Positions 42,338-51,779 of a DNA stretch of 64,000 nucleotides are shown here, in pieces (within the stretch, counting starts at the first letter, position 1; each line of letters starts with the position of its first letter). The notes under the pieces were generated by a model, which worked only from the letters and a program-made list of their open reading frames with translations, was not told the DNA's origin and searched no databases. Source of the stretch: Candidatus Leptovillus affinis (GTDB lineage Bacteria > Chloroflexota > Anaerolineae > Promineifilales > Promineifilaceae); assembly GCA_016705235.1 (NCBI GenBank), contig JADIYP010000006.1, positions 1,116,001-1,180,000 of the forward strand. Direction: 5' to 3'. Made by a program: the position numbers and the translations under genes.

Positions 42338-43222
42338 ATGACAGCACACCTTATTGATGGCACCGCCATCGCCAATCAAGTAAAAGAAGAAGTTCAAACG
42401 GCCGTCGCCCAAATGCAAGCCGAACATGGCTACACACCCGGCCTGGCCACCGTCCTGGTCGGGGAAGACCCCGCCTCCGCGACCTACGTGCGCATGAAGC
42501 AGCGCACCTGCGAAAAGCTGGGCATTCGCTCCATCGGCCATGTCCTGCCCGCCGACGCCTCCCAGGCAGAAGTGATCACCCTGGTGGCCTCTTTAAACGC
42601 CGACCCCGCCATCAACGGCATTTTGGTGCAGCTCCCCCTGCCCAAACACATCGACGAAGAAGCCGTACTGAACACCATCGACCTGGAAAAAGATGTAGAC
42701 GGTTTTCACCCGGTCAATATCGGCCGTCTGGCCATGAAAGGACGCGACCCGCTGTTTATCCCCTGCACGCCGTATGGCTGCATGGTCCTGCTGGAACGCT
42801 CCGGCATCAACACCAACGGCGCGGAAGCGGTCATCGTTGGGCGATCCAACATTGTTGGCCTGCCGATGGCGATGCTGCTGCAAAAAGCCAATGCCACCGT
42901 CACCATTTGCCACAGCCGCACCAAAGATTTAGCCGAACACATTCGCCGCGCCGACATCGTCGTGGCAGCCATCGGCTGGGCGAATATGATCACCGGCGAC
43001 ATGATCAAACCGGGCGCGGCGGTGATTGATGTAGGCATCAACCGCGTGGATGATCCCAGCGACAAACGGGGTTACAAACTGGTAGGCGACGTGGACTTCG
43101 ACTCGGCCAAAGAGGTCGCCGGAGCCATCACGCCGGTTCCCGGCGGCGTCGGCCCGATGACCATTGCCATGTTGATGAAAAACACGCTGCACGCAGCGGA
43201 AATTGCCCTGGCGAAAAAGTAA
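42338..43222 (+). CDS. folD: Methylenetetrahydrofolate dehydrogenase/cyclohydrolase
   Basis: A 294-residue bifunctional folate enzyme. SATYVRMKQRTCEKLGI holds the catalytic lysine and tyrosine region, GILVQLPLPKHI the substrate loop, DVDGFHPVNIGRL, PCTPYGCMVLL and VGRSNIVGLPMAMLL the NADP site, and TPVPGGVGPMTIAML the C-terminal signature. It interconverts methylene-, methenyl- and formyl-tetrahydrofolate. GGAAC-type purine sequence precedes the ATG. Confidence 0.96.
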   Translation: MTAHLIDGTAIANQVKEEVQTAVAQMQAEHGYTPGLATVLVGEDPASATYVRMKQRTCEKLGIRSIGHVLPADASQAEVITLVASLNADPAINGILVQLPLPKHIDEEAVLNTIDLEKDVDGFHPVNIGRLAMKGRDPLFIPCTPYGCMVLLERSGINTNGAEAVIVGRSNIVGLPMAMLLQKANATVTICHSRTKDLAEHIRRADIVVAAIGWANMITGDMIKPGAAVIDVGINRVDDPSDKRGYKLVGDVDFDSAKEVAGAITPVPGGVGPMTIAMLMKNTLHAAEIALAKK

Positions 43223-43228
43223 GGCGCT

Positions 43229-43408
43229 GGAAATTGGAGACTGGAGATTTTTGGTTCTTTAGGAACTCAGGGGGTTGACAGCCCTCGATGCGTGATACGT
43301 GATGCGTGACCAGAAAGGTTTCACGCATCACGTATCACGTATCAGACCAAACCCAATGAAATCCCAAGGACCCAGATTTTTTTACTTTTAATCTTCAGTC
43401 TCCAATCT
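43229..43408. repeat. Long imperfect palindrome with TGATGCGTGA core
   Basis: Outer arms ATTGGAGACTGGAGATT and AATCTTCAGTCTCCAAT are near-perfect complements; inner arms contain repeated TGATACGTGATGCGTGA and TCACGCATCACGTATCACG. It fills the gap between folD and mobA and is related to the elements at 51.7, 58.7 and 59.0 kb. No coding potential. Confidence 0.85.
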
Positions 43409-43993
43409 TTATTCGTCCAGTTTGGCGTTATGTAAATCTTCAGGCGTGTTGACGTTGGCGAAGGAACGGCCGTTCCTATCCACCGCCTCAATCTCCTCTC
43501 TTTCCACAAATCGCACCGCCACCTGACCAAAAAATCCGGTGATTTTAAGCCGCTGCGCTCGCAGATTGGCCTCGATGGGCGGCAGACATGCCTGACTGTA
43601 GACGGCATGCAGTGGCTCAGGGTATTTGTCCCAACGCGGCACAACCACGTCGGCCGTGTGGCGCAGGTCCAATTGGTAAGCCAACAAAGCCGGATTCAAC
43701 CACGGCATATCGCAAGCTACCACGAGCGTATAAGGCGTTTGGGCATGGTAAACGGCCGTATAAATCCCCCCCAACGGCCCATTATCCGGCAGCACGTCGG
43801 TAAACACCGGCAAACCGAGGTGGGCAAACGCCGCCGGTTGATTGGCGATCAGGATGGTCTCAGCACCCAGACCTGACACACGCGCCAGCACCGCCTCAAT
43901 CATCGGCCGCCCCTGGAAATCTACAAACGCTTTGTCTGTGCCCATGCGGCTGCTTTTGCCGCCGGCCATGATTGCCACGGTCACATCTTGCAT
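43409..43993 (-). CDS. mobA: Molybdenum cofactor guanylyltransferase
   Basis: A 194-residue nucleotidyltransferase. The N-terminal AIMAGGKSSRMGTDKAF is the GTP-binding loop, VFTDVLPDNGPLGGIYTAV and VVACDMPWL hold metal and substrate residues, and EPLHAVYSQ the second half. It attaches GMP to molybdopterin. The stop falls within the edge of the palindromic repeat next door. The downstream HemW-like gene lies ten bases away on the same strand, upstream of it in transcription. Confidence 0.9.
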   Translation of the reverse strand: MQDVTVAIMAGGKSSRMGTDKAFVDFQGRPMIEAVLARVSGLGAETILIANQPAAFAHLGLPVFTDVLPDNGPLGGIYTAVYHAQTPYTLVVACDMPWLNPALLAYQLDLRHTADVVVPRWDKYPEPLHAVYSQACLPPIEANLRAQRLKITGFFGQVAVRFVEREEIEAVDRNGRSFANVNTPEDLHNAKLDE

Positions 43994-44003
43994 GGTGCGC
44001 CTC

Positions 44004-45164
44004 TTAATCGCTTAACATAAAACGGTAGAATACCTGATTACTCAAAAAATAAGCTTTTGGGGTCAGGTACAAACGGCCGTTTGCTTCTCGAACCATGCCC
44101 CAACCTGCCAACTGAGCCACCGTACCGGGAAACGCCTCATCCAATGTGCGCCCAAATCGCGCCGCAAAGGCCGCCAAATCCAGCCCTTCTTGCAGCAAGC
44201 GCAGTTGGGTGATGACGGCATCGGTCATCGCCTCATCCTGGCTGATGGCGTGGTGATCGGACACGGCCGTTGACAGCGGATAGCCTCTCACCTCGCCCAT
44301 GGCCAATCGCCTTATGTAAACTCTTGGCTGTTTCACCACCTGATAACGTACCCCGCCGGCATGGCCGTGCGCCCCGGCTCCCAAACCCAAATAGTCGCCA
44401 TCCCGCCAATAGGTCAGGTTGTGGGCGCATTCGCCGCCCGGTTTGGCCCAATTGGAAATCTCGTAATGATCGTAGCCGTGCTGCGCCAACAAGTCGCAAG
44501 CCAGGTCGTATTGGTCGGCGGCCAGGTCGGGGTCTGGGGGTTGGATACGGCCGTTTAGCAGCCAACGCTGCATCGGCGTGCCCGGCTCAATCGTCAAGCA
44601 GTACAGGCTAAGATGGGGCGGTTCCAGGGCCAGCACGGCGTCCAGGCTCTCGCGCCAGGAGGCCAGCGTTTGCCCCGGCAGGCCATAAATCAAATCGAGG
44701 TTGAAATTGCTCAGTCCGGCGGCGCGGGCCATAGCCACTGCCTGAACGGCCGTGGCAAAATCATGGGTGCGCTCCAACAAAGCCAGCTCGCTGGCCACCG
44801 CGCTCTGCACGCCAAAGCTCAAGCGATTCACCCCGGCGGCGGCCACGGCCGCCAGATACGCGCCATCCACCGTGCCCGGATTGGCCTCCATCGTGATTTC
44901 CGGCACGCCCACCGGGCTGAAGTGGGCGTTTACCGCCTGCAAAATCTGGCGAATGGTTTCCGGCGGCATGAGAGAGGGCGTGCCGCCGCCAAAAAAAATG
45001 GTGTGATACGGCCGTTTCTCCCCCCCCGCCACCTGCGCCAGCTCCGCGCACACGGCGTCGGCATACGCGCCTTTCAATTCGCCCAGGCTGGTGTAGGTAT
45101 TAAAATCGCAGTACGCGCAGCGATGACCACAAAACGGAATATGAATGTAAAGACTAAGGCTCAT
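44004..45164 (-). CDS. hemW: Radical SAM protein, HemW-like
   Basis: A 386-residue radical SAM enzyme. YIHIPFCGHRCAYCDFNTY holds the C-x3-C-x2-C cluster, FFGGGTPSLM and MEANPGTVD are SAM-domain motifs, and YEISNWAKPGGECAHNLTYW is the HemW/HemN signature. HemW inserts or handles haem; coproporphyrinogen oxidase (HemN) is less likely because the N-terminal residues unique to HemN are absent. Starts at ATG 45164 with no clear ribosome-binding site. Confidence 0.9.
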   Translation of the reverse strand: MSLSLYIHIPFCGHRCAYCDFNTYTSLGELKGAYADAVCAELAQVAGGEKRPYHTIFFGGGTPSLMPPETIRQILQAVNAHFSPVGVPEITMEANPGTVDGAYLAAVAAAGVNRLSFGVQSAVASELALLERTHDFATAVQAVAMARAAGLSNFNLDLIYGLPGQTLASWRESLDAVLALEPPHLSLYCLTIEPGTPMQRWLLNGRIQPPDPDLAADQYDLACDLLAQHGYDHYEISNWAKPGGECAHNLTYWRDGDYLGLGAGAHGHAGGVRYQVVKQPRVYIRRLAMGEVRGYPLSTAVSDHHAISQDEAMTDAVITQLRLLQEGLDLAAFAARFGRTLDEAFPGTVAQLAGWGMVREANGRLYLTPKAYFLSNQVFYRFMLSD

Positions 45165-45496
45165 AATGGTTGATTCGACACAGACCCTAGCAGTTTGTCG
45201 GAAAAGTACCCGCAGCCGCGGTTTCTTACCGCGTCTTCCAGAGGCGGGGTAAGGATACCCCGGCTACAAAAAGAGGTTCTCCGACAGACTGCTAGGGGTT
45301 TGCTCTTGAAAAGCCAGATTACCTGGACCATAAACCCTTAGGGTCTTCCCAGAGGGACCTGAACTGCTACGATTCTTGAAGATTGACAGCTTGTTAACAG
45401 TGCGAGCATACTTTATCATAGTCATAAGTCAACCCTTACTCACAGTCGATTCAGGTCTGGCAGGCGGTTGGCTGACCGGATCAGGAGACACAACCC
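45165..45496. other. Intergenic region with MITE-like element
   Basis: About 332 bases between divergent hemW and the histidine kinase. It holds the terminal-inverted-repeat element at 45185-45297, then an ACCCTTAGGGTCTT palindrome near 45330-45350 related to the ones at 13.9 and 28.1 kb. No gene is seen. Confidence 0.7.
45185..45297. mobile_element. MITE-like element, 113 bp, no transposase
   Basis: CCCTAGCAGTTTGTCGGA at 45185-45202 and TCCGACAGACTGCTAGGG at 45280-45297 are inverted repeats of 18 bases with one mismatch. The interior has GC-rich sub-palindromes. The size and ends suggest a non-autonomous transposon; no target duplication could be seen and no transposase is present in the window. 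Confidence 0.65.
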
Positions 45497-46750
45497 ATGC
45501 CCGCAGAAACACAGACAATCGACGCCAACCGGCTGGCGCGGCTCGTCGAAATCAGCCGGGTTCTCAATTCAGCCACCAATGTGGATGAACTGCTCCATTA
45601 CATCATCAAACAGGCCGCCGAACTCACCGATTCCCAGGCGGCGTCGATTATGCTGCTCGACCCGCACACGCGCCAGCTTCATTTTAAGGCCGCTTCCAAC
45701 GCGCCGGGCAAGGTGTTGGCCGATATTCCCGTACCGCTGGACAACAGCATTGCCGGCTCCATTTTGCAACAAAATCGCCCGATGCTCATCGCCGATGTGT
45801 CTAAAGACCCGCGCTGGAACCCGGACGCCTCCCAGGCGGTGAACTTTCAGACCAAATCCATCTTGGGCGTGCCCATGCACGATGTGGACCGGCAGGCGGT
45901 GGGGGTATTGGAAGCGCTGAATAAACGACACGGCCGTTTCACCCGCCAGGACGCCGAAACCATGACTACCCTGGCCGACATCGCCGGGGTGGCCGTGGCC
46001 CGCGCCCAACTGACGGAAGCGCTGCAAGAAGCGTACCACCAACTCAACGAACTGGACCAGCTAAAAACCGACTTCATCGCCGTCGCCTCGCATGAATTAC
46101 GCACGCCGCTGTCGGTGATTATGGGCTACGTCTCGTTTTTGCAAGAAGAGGCCGACCCCCGGCTGGCAGGCCAGCTAGATACGGTCATGGACGCGGCCGT
46201 TCACCTGCGCAACCTCATCCAAAATATGCTCAACCTGCGCTACGTAGACGCCGGGGAATCTGTGTTGAATTTGCAGCGGGTGGATTTGGGCGAATTGGTG
46301 GCCGAGATGACGGCCGTTCCCGACGAAACGGCCGTGTCCCGCCAACAAACCATCACCTGCCATCTCCCCCAGCAACCTCTGCCCATTGACGCCGACCGCG
46401 ACGTGATCCTGACCGCGCTCAACAACTTATTGCATAACGCCATCAAATTCACGCCCGATGGCGGCCAAATCGAGATTTTCGCCGCGCGGCACGGGCAAGA
46501 AGCGTGGGTTAGCATTAAAGATACCGGCATCGGCATTCCCGCCGACAAGTTGGAATGGGTGTTCAAGCGCTTTTACCAGGTCGAACCGGCCTTGCGCCGC
46601 CGCTACGAAGGGCTAGGGCTGGGGTTGTCGATTGCCAAAGATTTGGTGGAACTGCATAACGGCCGTATCTGGGCCGAAAGCGCTTTACAGCAAGGCAGCA
46701 CCTTCACCGTCGCCCTGCCGCTGCTGCCCAAAGGCTCAACCGATGCGTAA
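45497..46750 (+). CDS. GAF-domain sensor histidine kinase
   Basis: A 417-residue soluble kinase. A GAF domain spans about residues 10-175 (LLHYIIKQAAELTDSQAASIMLL, ILGVPMHD). The dimerisation/phospho-acceptor region has FIAVASHELRTPLSVIMGY with the histidine, and the ATPase domain has LLHNAIKFTPDGG, DTGIGIPADKLEWVF, FYQVEP and GLGLGLSIAKDLVELHNG. No membrane helix, so it senses a cytoplasmic ligand. It overlaps the next gene by eight bases. Confidence 0.94.
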   Translation: MPAETQTIDANRLARLVEISRVLNSATNVDELLHYIIKQAAELTDSQAASIMLLDPHTRQLHFKAASNAPGKVLADIPVPLDNSIAGSILQQNRPMLIADVSKDPRWNPDASQAVNFQTKSILGVPMHDVDRQAVGVLEALNKRHGRFTRQDAETMTTLADIAGVAVARAQLTEALQEAYHQLNELDQLKTDFIAVASHELRTPLSVIMGYVSFLQEEADPRLAGQLDTVMDAAVHLRNLIQNMLNLRYVDAGESVLNLQRVDLGELVAEMTAVPDETAVSRQQTITCHLPQQPLPIDADRDVILTALNNLLHNAIKFTPDGGQIEIFAARHGQEAWVSIKDTGIGIPADKLEWVFKRFYQVEPALRRRYEGLGLGLSIAKDLVELHNGRIWAESALQQGSTFTVALPLLPKGSTDA

Positions 46751-48071
46751 ACATTATCTCGTCACATTTCTGCTCCTGCTTTTGCTGCTGGGGTTTGGCC
46801 GGGCTGTTGCGCAAAGCGGCAGCAGCGTCTTGCTGCTGCAAGTGGAAGGCCCCGTCACCCCGGCCATGGCCGAATATTTCGCGCGCGGCATCCGCGCCGC
46901 CGAAGCCGAAGCCGCAGCCGCGCCCGACCAGGTAGTCGTCGTCCAACTGGATACCCCAGGCGGGGCAATCGACATCACCCAAAAAATTGTGCAAACCTTC
47001 CGCGCCAGCCGCGTGCCGGTTATCGTCTACGTGGCGCCGCGCGGGGCGCAAGCTGCTTCGGCGGGCAGCATCATCACCATTGCCGCCCACGCTTCCGGCA
47101 TGGCCCCGGAAACAGTCATCGGCGCAGCTTCGCCCGTGGGGCAAGATGGCGCGGAGTTGGATGCTACCCTCTTCCGCAAAATCACCGAGGACATGAAGGC
47201 GCAGGTTCGCGGGCTGGCGGCCGGCCGCAGCCCGGAAGCCATCGCCCTGGCCGAAGCGATGATCGAAGACGCCCGCGCGGTCCACGCCGACGAAGCGCTG
47301 GCGGTGGGGCTGATTGACGCCATCGCCAACGATGTGCCCGACCTGCTGCGGCAGTTAGACGGCCGTACCGTCATCGTCGCCGACCAACCCATCACCCTGC
47401 ACACGGCCAATGCGCCGATACGGCCGTATGCCATGAACTTCATCGAATCAATTTTGCACGCCCTATCCAGCCCGGTCCTCATCGGCATCTTGCTGGCCAT
47501 TGGCGTGCAAGCCATCCTCATCGAAATCACCAATCCGGGCGGTTGGGTGGCCGGTTTTGTGGGCGTGCTGTTTTTGGCGCTGGCATTTTATGGCCTGGGA
47601 CAATTACCGGCCAATTGGTTTGGCCTGGGGCTGATTCTCATCGCCTTTGTGTTATTCTTGTTAGAGGTGAAAGCGCCGGTCCACGGCGCGCTGGCCGTTA
47701 CCGGCGCAGCCACCATGTTTGTTGGCTTTTTGGTGCTGTTTAATTCGCCCGGCACGCCGGAATTTGCCCGTATTTCCATTACCAGCGCCTTGTTGATTAC
47801 GCTGCCGACGGCCGTTTTCTTCATTTTCCTGGTGTTCATGGTGGTGCGTGGTCAGCGGCGCAAACCCATCACCGGCACCCAAGGGTTAATCGGGCAAACA
47901 GGCGTGGTGCGCCAAGCCATCATCGTTCAGCCAGGGGCCGACGGGCGCACGGGCCGGGTGTTTGTTCAGGGCGAGCTATGGCGCGCCGAAGCGGATGATG
48001 AGATTGGACCGGGGGAAGAAGTGGAGGTAACGGCCGTGCGCGGCTTTACCCTCCAGGTTAAACGGGTTTGA
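46743..48071 (+). CDS. NfeD-type membrane serine protease (ClpP-like)
   Basis: A 442-residue protein. Residues 1-25 form a signal or anchor helix. The ClpP-like domain has VVVQLDTPGGAID, then AQAASAGSIITIAAH with the catalytic serine and ETVIGAASPVG; a lysine about 45 residues on (FRKITEDMK) fits a Ser-Lys pair. Four or five helices follow (about 270-400), then an OB-fold NfeD tail (GLIGQTGVVRQA, VTAVRGFTLQVKRV). It overlaps the kinase gene; the pair may act in membrane quality control. Confidence 0.92.
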   Translation: MRKHYLVTFLLLLLLLGFGRAVAQSGSSVLLLQVEGPVTPAMAEYFARGIRAAEAEAAAAPDQVVVVQLDTPGGAIDITQKIVQTFRASRVPVIVYVAPRGAQAASAGSIITIAAHASGMAPETVIGAASPVGQDGAELDATLFRKITEDMKAQVRGLAAGRSPEAIALAEAMIEDARAVHADEALAVGLIDAIANDVPDLLRQLDGRTVIVADQPITLHTANAPIRPYAMNFIESILHALSSPVLIGILLAIGVQAILIEITNPGGWVAGFVGVLFLALAFYGLGQLPANWFGLGLILIAFVLFLLEVKAPVHGALAVTGAATMFVGFLVLFNSPGTPEFARISITSALLITLPTAVFFIFLVFMVVRGQRRKPITGTQGLIGQTGVVRQAIIVQPGADGRTGRVFVQGELWRAEADDEIGPGEEVEVTAVRGFTLQVKRV

Positions 48072-48135
48072 TGGATGGGTGGGGTGCCCTATATCTGGCA
48101 AAAAACACACAGCGAGACCAAAGGAGATTGACCCA

Positions 48136-48576
48136 ATGACAACGATTCATCAACTTTTGCAAAACAAAGGCCAAGACGTGTGGACCGTCGCCCCCACCGA
48201 CAAGGTGTTTCACGCGCTGGAATTGATGGCCGAGAAAAACATCGGCGCGCTGCCGGTGGTGGAAAACGGCCGTGTCTGCGGCATCTTTTCCGAACGTGAT
48301 TATGCCCGCAAAGTGGTCCTACACGGCCGTTCCTCCCGCGACACCCCCATCGCCGACATCATGACCACCCAGGTCATCTCGGTTCGGCCGCAAGAAGGCA
48401 TGTCCCGCTGCATGGCCCTCATGACCGACAAACACATTCGCCACCTGCCCGTCTTAGACGACAATGAGCAGTTGATAGGAATCATTTCCATTGGCGACGT
48501 GGTTAAGGCTATCATAGCCGAACAGCAGATACTCATCGATCACTTGCAAGATTACATTACCGGCAGCCACGGCTAA
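48136..48576 (+). CDS. CBS-domain pair protein
   Basis: A 146-residue protein of two CBS motifs: ALELMAEKNIGALPVVENG with GIFSERDYARKVV, and CMALMTDKHIRHLPVLDDN with GIISIGDVVKAII. Such pairs bind adenine nucleotides. ATG 48136 follows AAAGGAG nine bases upstream. It may regulate one of its neighbours. Confidence 0.92.
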   Translation: MTTIHQLLQNKGQDVWTVAPTDKVFHALELMAEKNIGALPVVENGRVCGIFSERDYARKVVLHGRSSRDTPIADIMTTQVISVRPQEGMSRCMALMTDKHIRHLPVLDDNEQLIGIISIGDVVKAIIAEQQILIDHLQDYITGSHG

Positions 48577-48605
48577 CACGTTTGTTCGCCGTTCATCGTT
48601 ACGAT

Positions 48606-49121
48606 ATGGCAAAAATCACCATCAACCTCAACGGTCAAGAAACTGACCTCGAAGTGACCCGGCAAGGCAACCTTTTTCATGTGGCCACAGATGGGCACAC
48701 GGCCGAAATCGAACTGATCCACGCCGACGGCCCCGCCTTGCTGCTGGAATTTGTGCGCCCGGATGGCACGCGCCGCCGCATTCGCGCCGCCGGCCACACC
48801 GGGCATGGCGACCAGCGGCAGATTTGGGTAAACGGCCGTACCCTCACCTACCAACGCGTCCGTCAACGCGGCAGCAGCGGCAGTTCCGACGACGCTTCCC
48901 TGGCCGCCTCCATCCCGGCCGTCGTTACCCAAATCCTCGTCCGGGTGGGCGATACTGTCACCGAAGGCGACAAACTCATCCTTCTGGAATCCATGAAAAT
49001 GGTTATTCCCATCCAGGCCCCTTACGCCGGGATTGTCACCCAGCTAAAATGCCAGCCCGGCGAATCCGTCCAGGCTGGCATCCCGCTCATCGAGCTAGAA
49101 AAATCCACCTCAATTGATTGA
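48606..49121 (+). CDS. Biotinyl-domain protein (acyl-CoA carboxylase carrier type)
   Basis: A 171-residue protein. The C-terminal 75 residues are a biotinyl domain with the attachment lysine in LLESMKMVIPI, followed by AGIVTQLKCQPGESVQAGIPL. The N-terminal half is a separate beta-rich region, as in the C-terminal part of biotin-dependent carboxylase subunits. ATG 48606 has a poor ribosome-binding site. It is a free-standing carrier; the carboxylase and transferase partners are not adjacent. Confidence 0.88.
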   Translation: MAKITINLNGQETDLEVTRQGNLFHVATDGHTAEIELIHADGPALLLEFVRPDGTRRRIRAAGHTGHGDQRQIWVNGRTLTYQRVRQRGSSGSSDDASLAASIPAVVTQILVRVGDTVTEGDKLILLESMKMVIPIQAPYAGIVTQLKCQPGESVQAGIPLIELEKSTSID

Positions 49122-49200
49122 AGCGCGGCAACTTACCGCCAACCTTCAATCGCCAAATCCACCAGAGAACCCACAACATCACACCTAAAAAGAGAAAATT

Positions 49201-50304
49201 ATGAACCAGACACGCGTCACTCGTTTGCAACAAGAAATGAAAACCAAAGCCCTGGATGGCGTCATCCTCATGCCCGGCCCTAACCAGATTTACTTCAGCC
49301 ACATGCACACCCACATCAGCGAACGGCCGATCTTGCTTTTCTTGCCGGCCGCGGGCGCGCCGGCCGCCATCATCCCCGTGCTGGAAGCCATGAAAGCCCG
49401 CGACGCCGGCATTCCCGAAGAACGCATCTTCGCCTGGACCGATGTGGAATGGTATGAGGGCGCTTTTGCCAGCGCCGCCGCCGCGCTGCATCTGGATGGC
49501 GCGCATTGGGGCGTCGAGGCCCTCTACATGCGCGTTTTGGAATATGAAGCGCTGCAAAAAGTGGCTCCCGCGCTGCGCACCTCCCACGCCGAACCGGCCA
49601 TCATGGCCCTACGCGCCATCAAAGACGCCGACGAATTAGCCGCCATGGAACGCGCCGTGGGCGTAGCCGAACGGGCCATCGAACGCCTCATCCCGCAAAT
49701 CCAAATCGGCCAGACAGAAAAACAAGTCGCCGGGATGCTGACCGGTTTCATGCAAGAGGAAGGCGCGGACACAGTCGCCTTCAGCCCCATCGTGTCCACC
49801 GGTCCCAATGGCGCATCGCCACACGCCACCCCCACCGACCGCCCCCTGGCCGACGGTGATTTTTTGGTGGTTGATTGGGGCGCATACGTCGATGGGTACC
49901 CGTCGGACATTACGCGCACCTTTGCCGTGGGTCATGTGGATGCCGAAATGGCCCGCATTTATGACGTGGTGCGCGAATCCAACGCGCAGGGCAAGCTGGC
50001 GGCCAAACCGGGCGCAACTGGCGAAGACGTGGATCGCGCGGCCCGCCAAGTGATTGAAGACGCCGGGTACGGCAAATATTTCATTCACCGCACCGGGCAC
50101 GGCCTGGGATTGGAAGTGCATGAGATGCCGTCGATGGTGGCAGGGAACCGGGAGCCGCTGGCCGTAGGCAACGTGTTTACGGTGGAACCGGGCATTTATT
50201 TGCCAGGGCGGGGCGGCGTGCGCATTGAAGATGATGTGGTTATTACGGCCGACGGCCGTCGCTCGCTGACCAGTTTTACGCGGGAGCTAATCACGGTTGG
50301 GTAG
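49201..50304 (+). CDS. M24-family aminopeptidase (Xaa-Pro type)
   Basis: A 367-residue protein. An N-terminal creatinase-like domain precedes the metallopeptidase fold. The five metal ligands are in place: two aspartates in VVDWGAYVDGYPSDITRTF, histidine in HRTGHGLGLEVHE, glutamates in FTVEPGIYLPG and RIEDDVVIT. It removes N-terminal residues before proline or similar; specificity is not fixed. Confidence 0.94.
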   Translation: MNQTRVTRLQQEMKTKALDGVILMPGPNQIYFSHMHTHISERPILLFLPAAGAPAAIIPVLEAMKARDAGIPEERIFAWTDVEWYEGAFASAAAALHLDGAHWGVEALYMRVLEYEALQKVAPALRTSHAEPAIMALRAIKDADELAAMERAVGVAERAIERLIPQIQIGQTEKQVAGMLTGFMQEEGADTVAFSPIVSTGPNGASPHATPTDRPLADGDFLVVDWGAYVDGYPSDITRTFAVGHVDAEMARIYDVVRESNAQGKLAAKPGATGEDVDRAARQVIEDAGYGKYFIHRTGHGLGLEVHEMPSMVAGNREPLAVGNVFTVEPGIYLPGRGGVRIEDDVVITADGRRSLTSFTRELITVG

Positions 50305-51664
50305 ACAAAACCAAACAACCAAGCGGGTAAATTGGTTGTGGTGGGCAGTAACGGCCGTCTTGCTGACGGCCGTTTCCGCTTGCCGCACCCCGAACGCCGC
50401 GCCGCCGGTCACCCCCACCAGCATGGCAGCCCTGGCCTCTCTAACCGCCACGCCGGCGGCCACAAATACCGTCGCCGCCACGGCCGTTCCGCCAGCCTAC
50501 CCTGCCACAGAAGCAAGCCCCACCGCCAGCCTGCCGCCAACCGCCTATCCCGCCCCGGCAACGGCCGTGCCGCCAGCCGCGTATCCGCCGCCCGGCGACC
50601 AGGAAACCTACCTCCCGCTCATCGGCAACGGCGTCGCCGCCAGCCCCACGCCCGTGTTTACGCCCACGCCATCACCAATCCCACCGCCAACGGCCGTGCC
50701 CACCATCGATTTTGCCGCCATGAAAACCACGCTGCAATCGCAAGGACAAGACCTCGCCTTCGCCAAGATTGGTTTCCACGTCAGCGTCGGCGGCAACACC
50801 GACGGCCTGGGCGATTGGATGCGCCAATTAGACGCCGCCGGGGTGCCCTTTTTCCTGAAAAGCGCCGACAATGCCGAGCCGCTGTTTGTGGCCCAAGAGT
50901 TGATGCGCCAGAGCGGCGTGCCCCACACGCTGGTTTATCGCAAAGTTGCCGGTGGCGACCATATCAGTGTGCCTTACTACGACTTGCCGCCGCAGCAAGC
51001 CGCCGAACTGAACTGGCAAGAGCATACAGCCGCCTTCCCGCCGGAGCTGGACCCGGGTCTGGTGTGGATGGAAACGATGAACGAAGTGGATAAAAACCGT
51101 TCGGAGTGGCTGGCTGAGTTTGCCCTGACGGTTGGCCAAATGGCGCTGCGCGACGGCCGTAAATGGGCCGCGTTTGGTTGGGCCGCCGGTGAACCGGAAC
51201 CGAACGATTGGGAAAGCCCGAAGATGCTGGCATTTTTGCGCCTCGCCGGCGACCATCCCGACCAGATCGCCATCGCCGTGCATGAATACAGCTACAACCG
51301 CGAGGATATTGGCGATGGCTTTCCGTACAAAATCGGCCGTTTCACGGAGATATTCCGCATCGCCGACAAATACGGCATTCCCCGCCCCACCGTCCTGATC
51401 ACCGAATGGGGCTGGACCTACGACCTCATTCCCGAGCCGCCCGAAGCGATGATTGACATTGATTGGGCTGCCCGCCTGTACGCGCCCTTCCCGCAGGTGA
51501 AAGGCGCGGCCATCTGGTATCTTGGCCCCACGCACAACGAATTAGCCGACGCCACCCAACGCCTCATCGCGCCGGTGACCGAGTACAGCCTGACCCACTA
51601 TTTCTCGATGCCCCAACCGCCGGAGCAGGCCGTTCCCGATGCCAATTTGTTTCCCCCACCGTAG
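50297..51664 (+). CDS. Exported lipoprotein with glycosidase-like domain (clan GH-A type)
   Basis: A 455-residue protein. LLWAVTAVLLTAVSAC-type leader with a lipobox cysteine (LTAVSAC, about residue 29) marks lipid attachment. Residues 30-135 are a Pro/Thr/Ala-rich linker that anchors the protein at a distance from the membrane. The rest looks like a TIM-barrel glycosidase: WMETMNEVDKN with a candidate acid/base glutamate and VLITEWGWTYD with a candidate nucleophile. Starts at TTG 50297, overlapping the previous stop. Substrate unknown. Confidence 0.75.
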   Translation: MGRQNQTTKRVNWLWWAVTAVLLTAVSACRTPNAAPPVTPTSMAALASLTATPAATNTVAATAVPPAYPATEASPTASLPPTAYPAPATAVPPAAYPPPGDQETYLPLIGNGVAASPTPVFTPTPSPIPPPTAVPTIDFAAMKTTLQSQGQDLAFAKIGFHVSVGGNTDGLGDWMRQLDAAGVPFFLKSADNAEPLFVAQELMRQSGVPHTLVYRKVAGGDHISVPYYDLPPQQAAELNWQEHTAAFPPELDPGLVWMETMNEVDKNRSEWLAEFALTVGQMALRDGRKWAAFGWAAGEPEPNDWESPKMLAFLRLAGDHPDQIAIAVHEYSYNREDIGDGFPYKIGRFTEIFRIADKYGIPRPTVLITEWGWTYDLIPEPPEAMIDIDWAARLYAPFPQVKGAAIWYLGPTHNELADATQRLIAPVTEYSLTHYFSMPQPPEQAVPDANLFPPP

Positions 51665-51674
51665 CTGAAAATTT

Positions 51675-51775
51675 GGGATACGTGATACGTGATGCGTGAT
51701 GCGTGATGCGTGAGAATCTTCAATCACGCATCACGCATCACTTCTTCACGTCTCACGCCTCATTTCCCACGCATT
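51675..51775. repeat. TGATGCGTGA repeat palindrome
   Basis: Copies of GATACGTGATGCGTGA on the left are mirrored by TCACGCATCACGCATCAC on the right of a short centre. Located between two convergent genes, the lipoprotein and the glycosyltransferase, it is related to the elements at 43.3, 58.7 and 59.0 kb. Confidence 0.85.
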
Positions 51776-51779
51776 AAGG

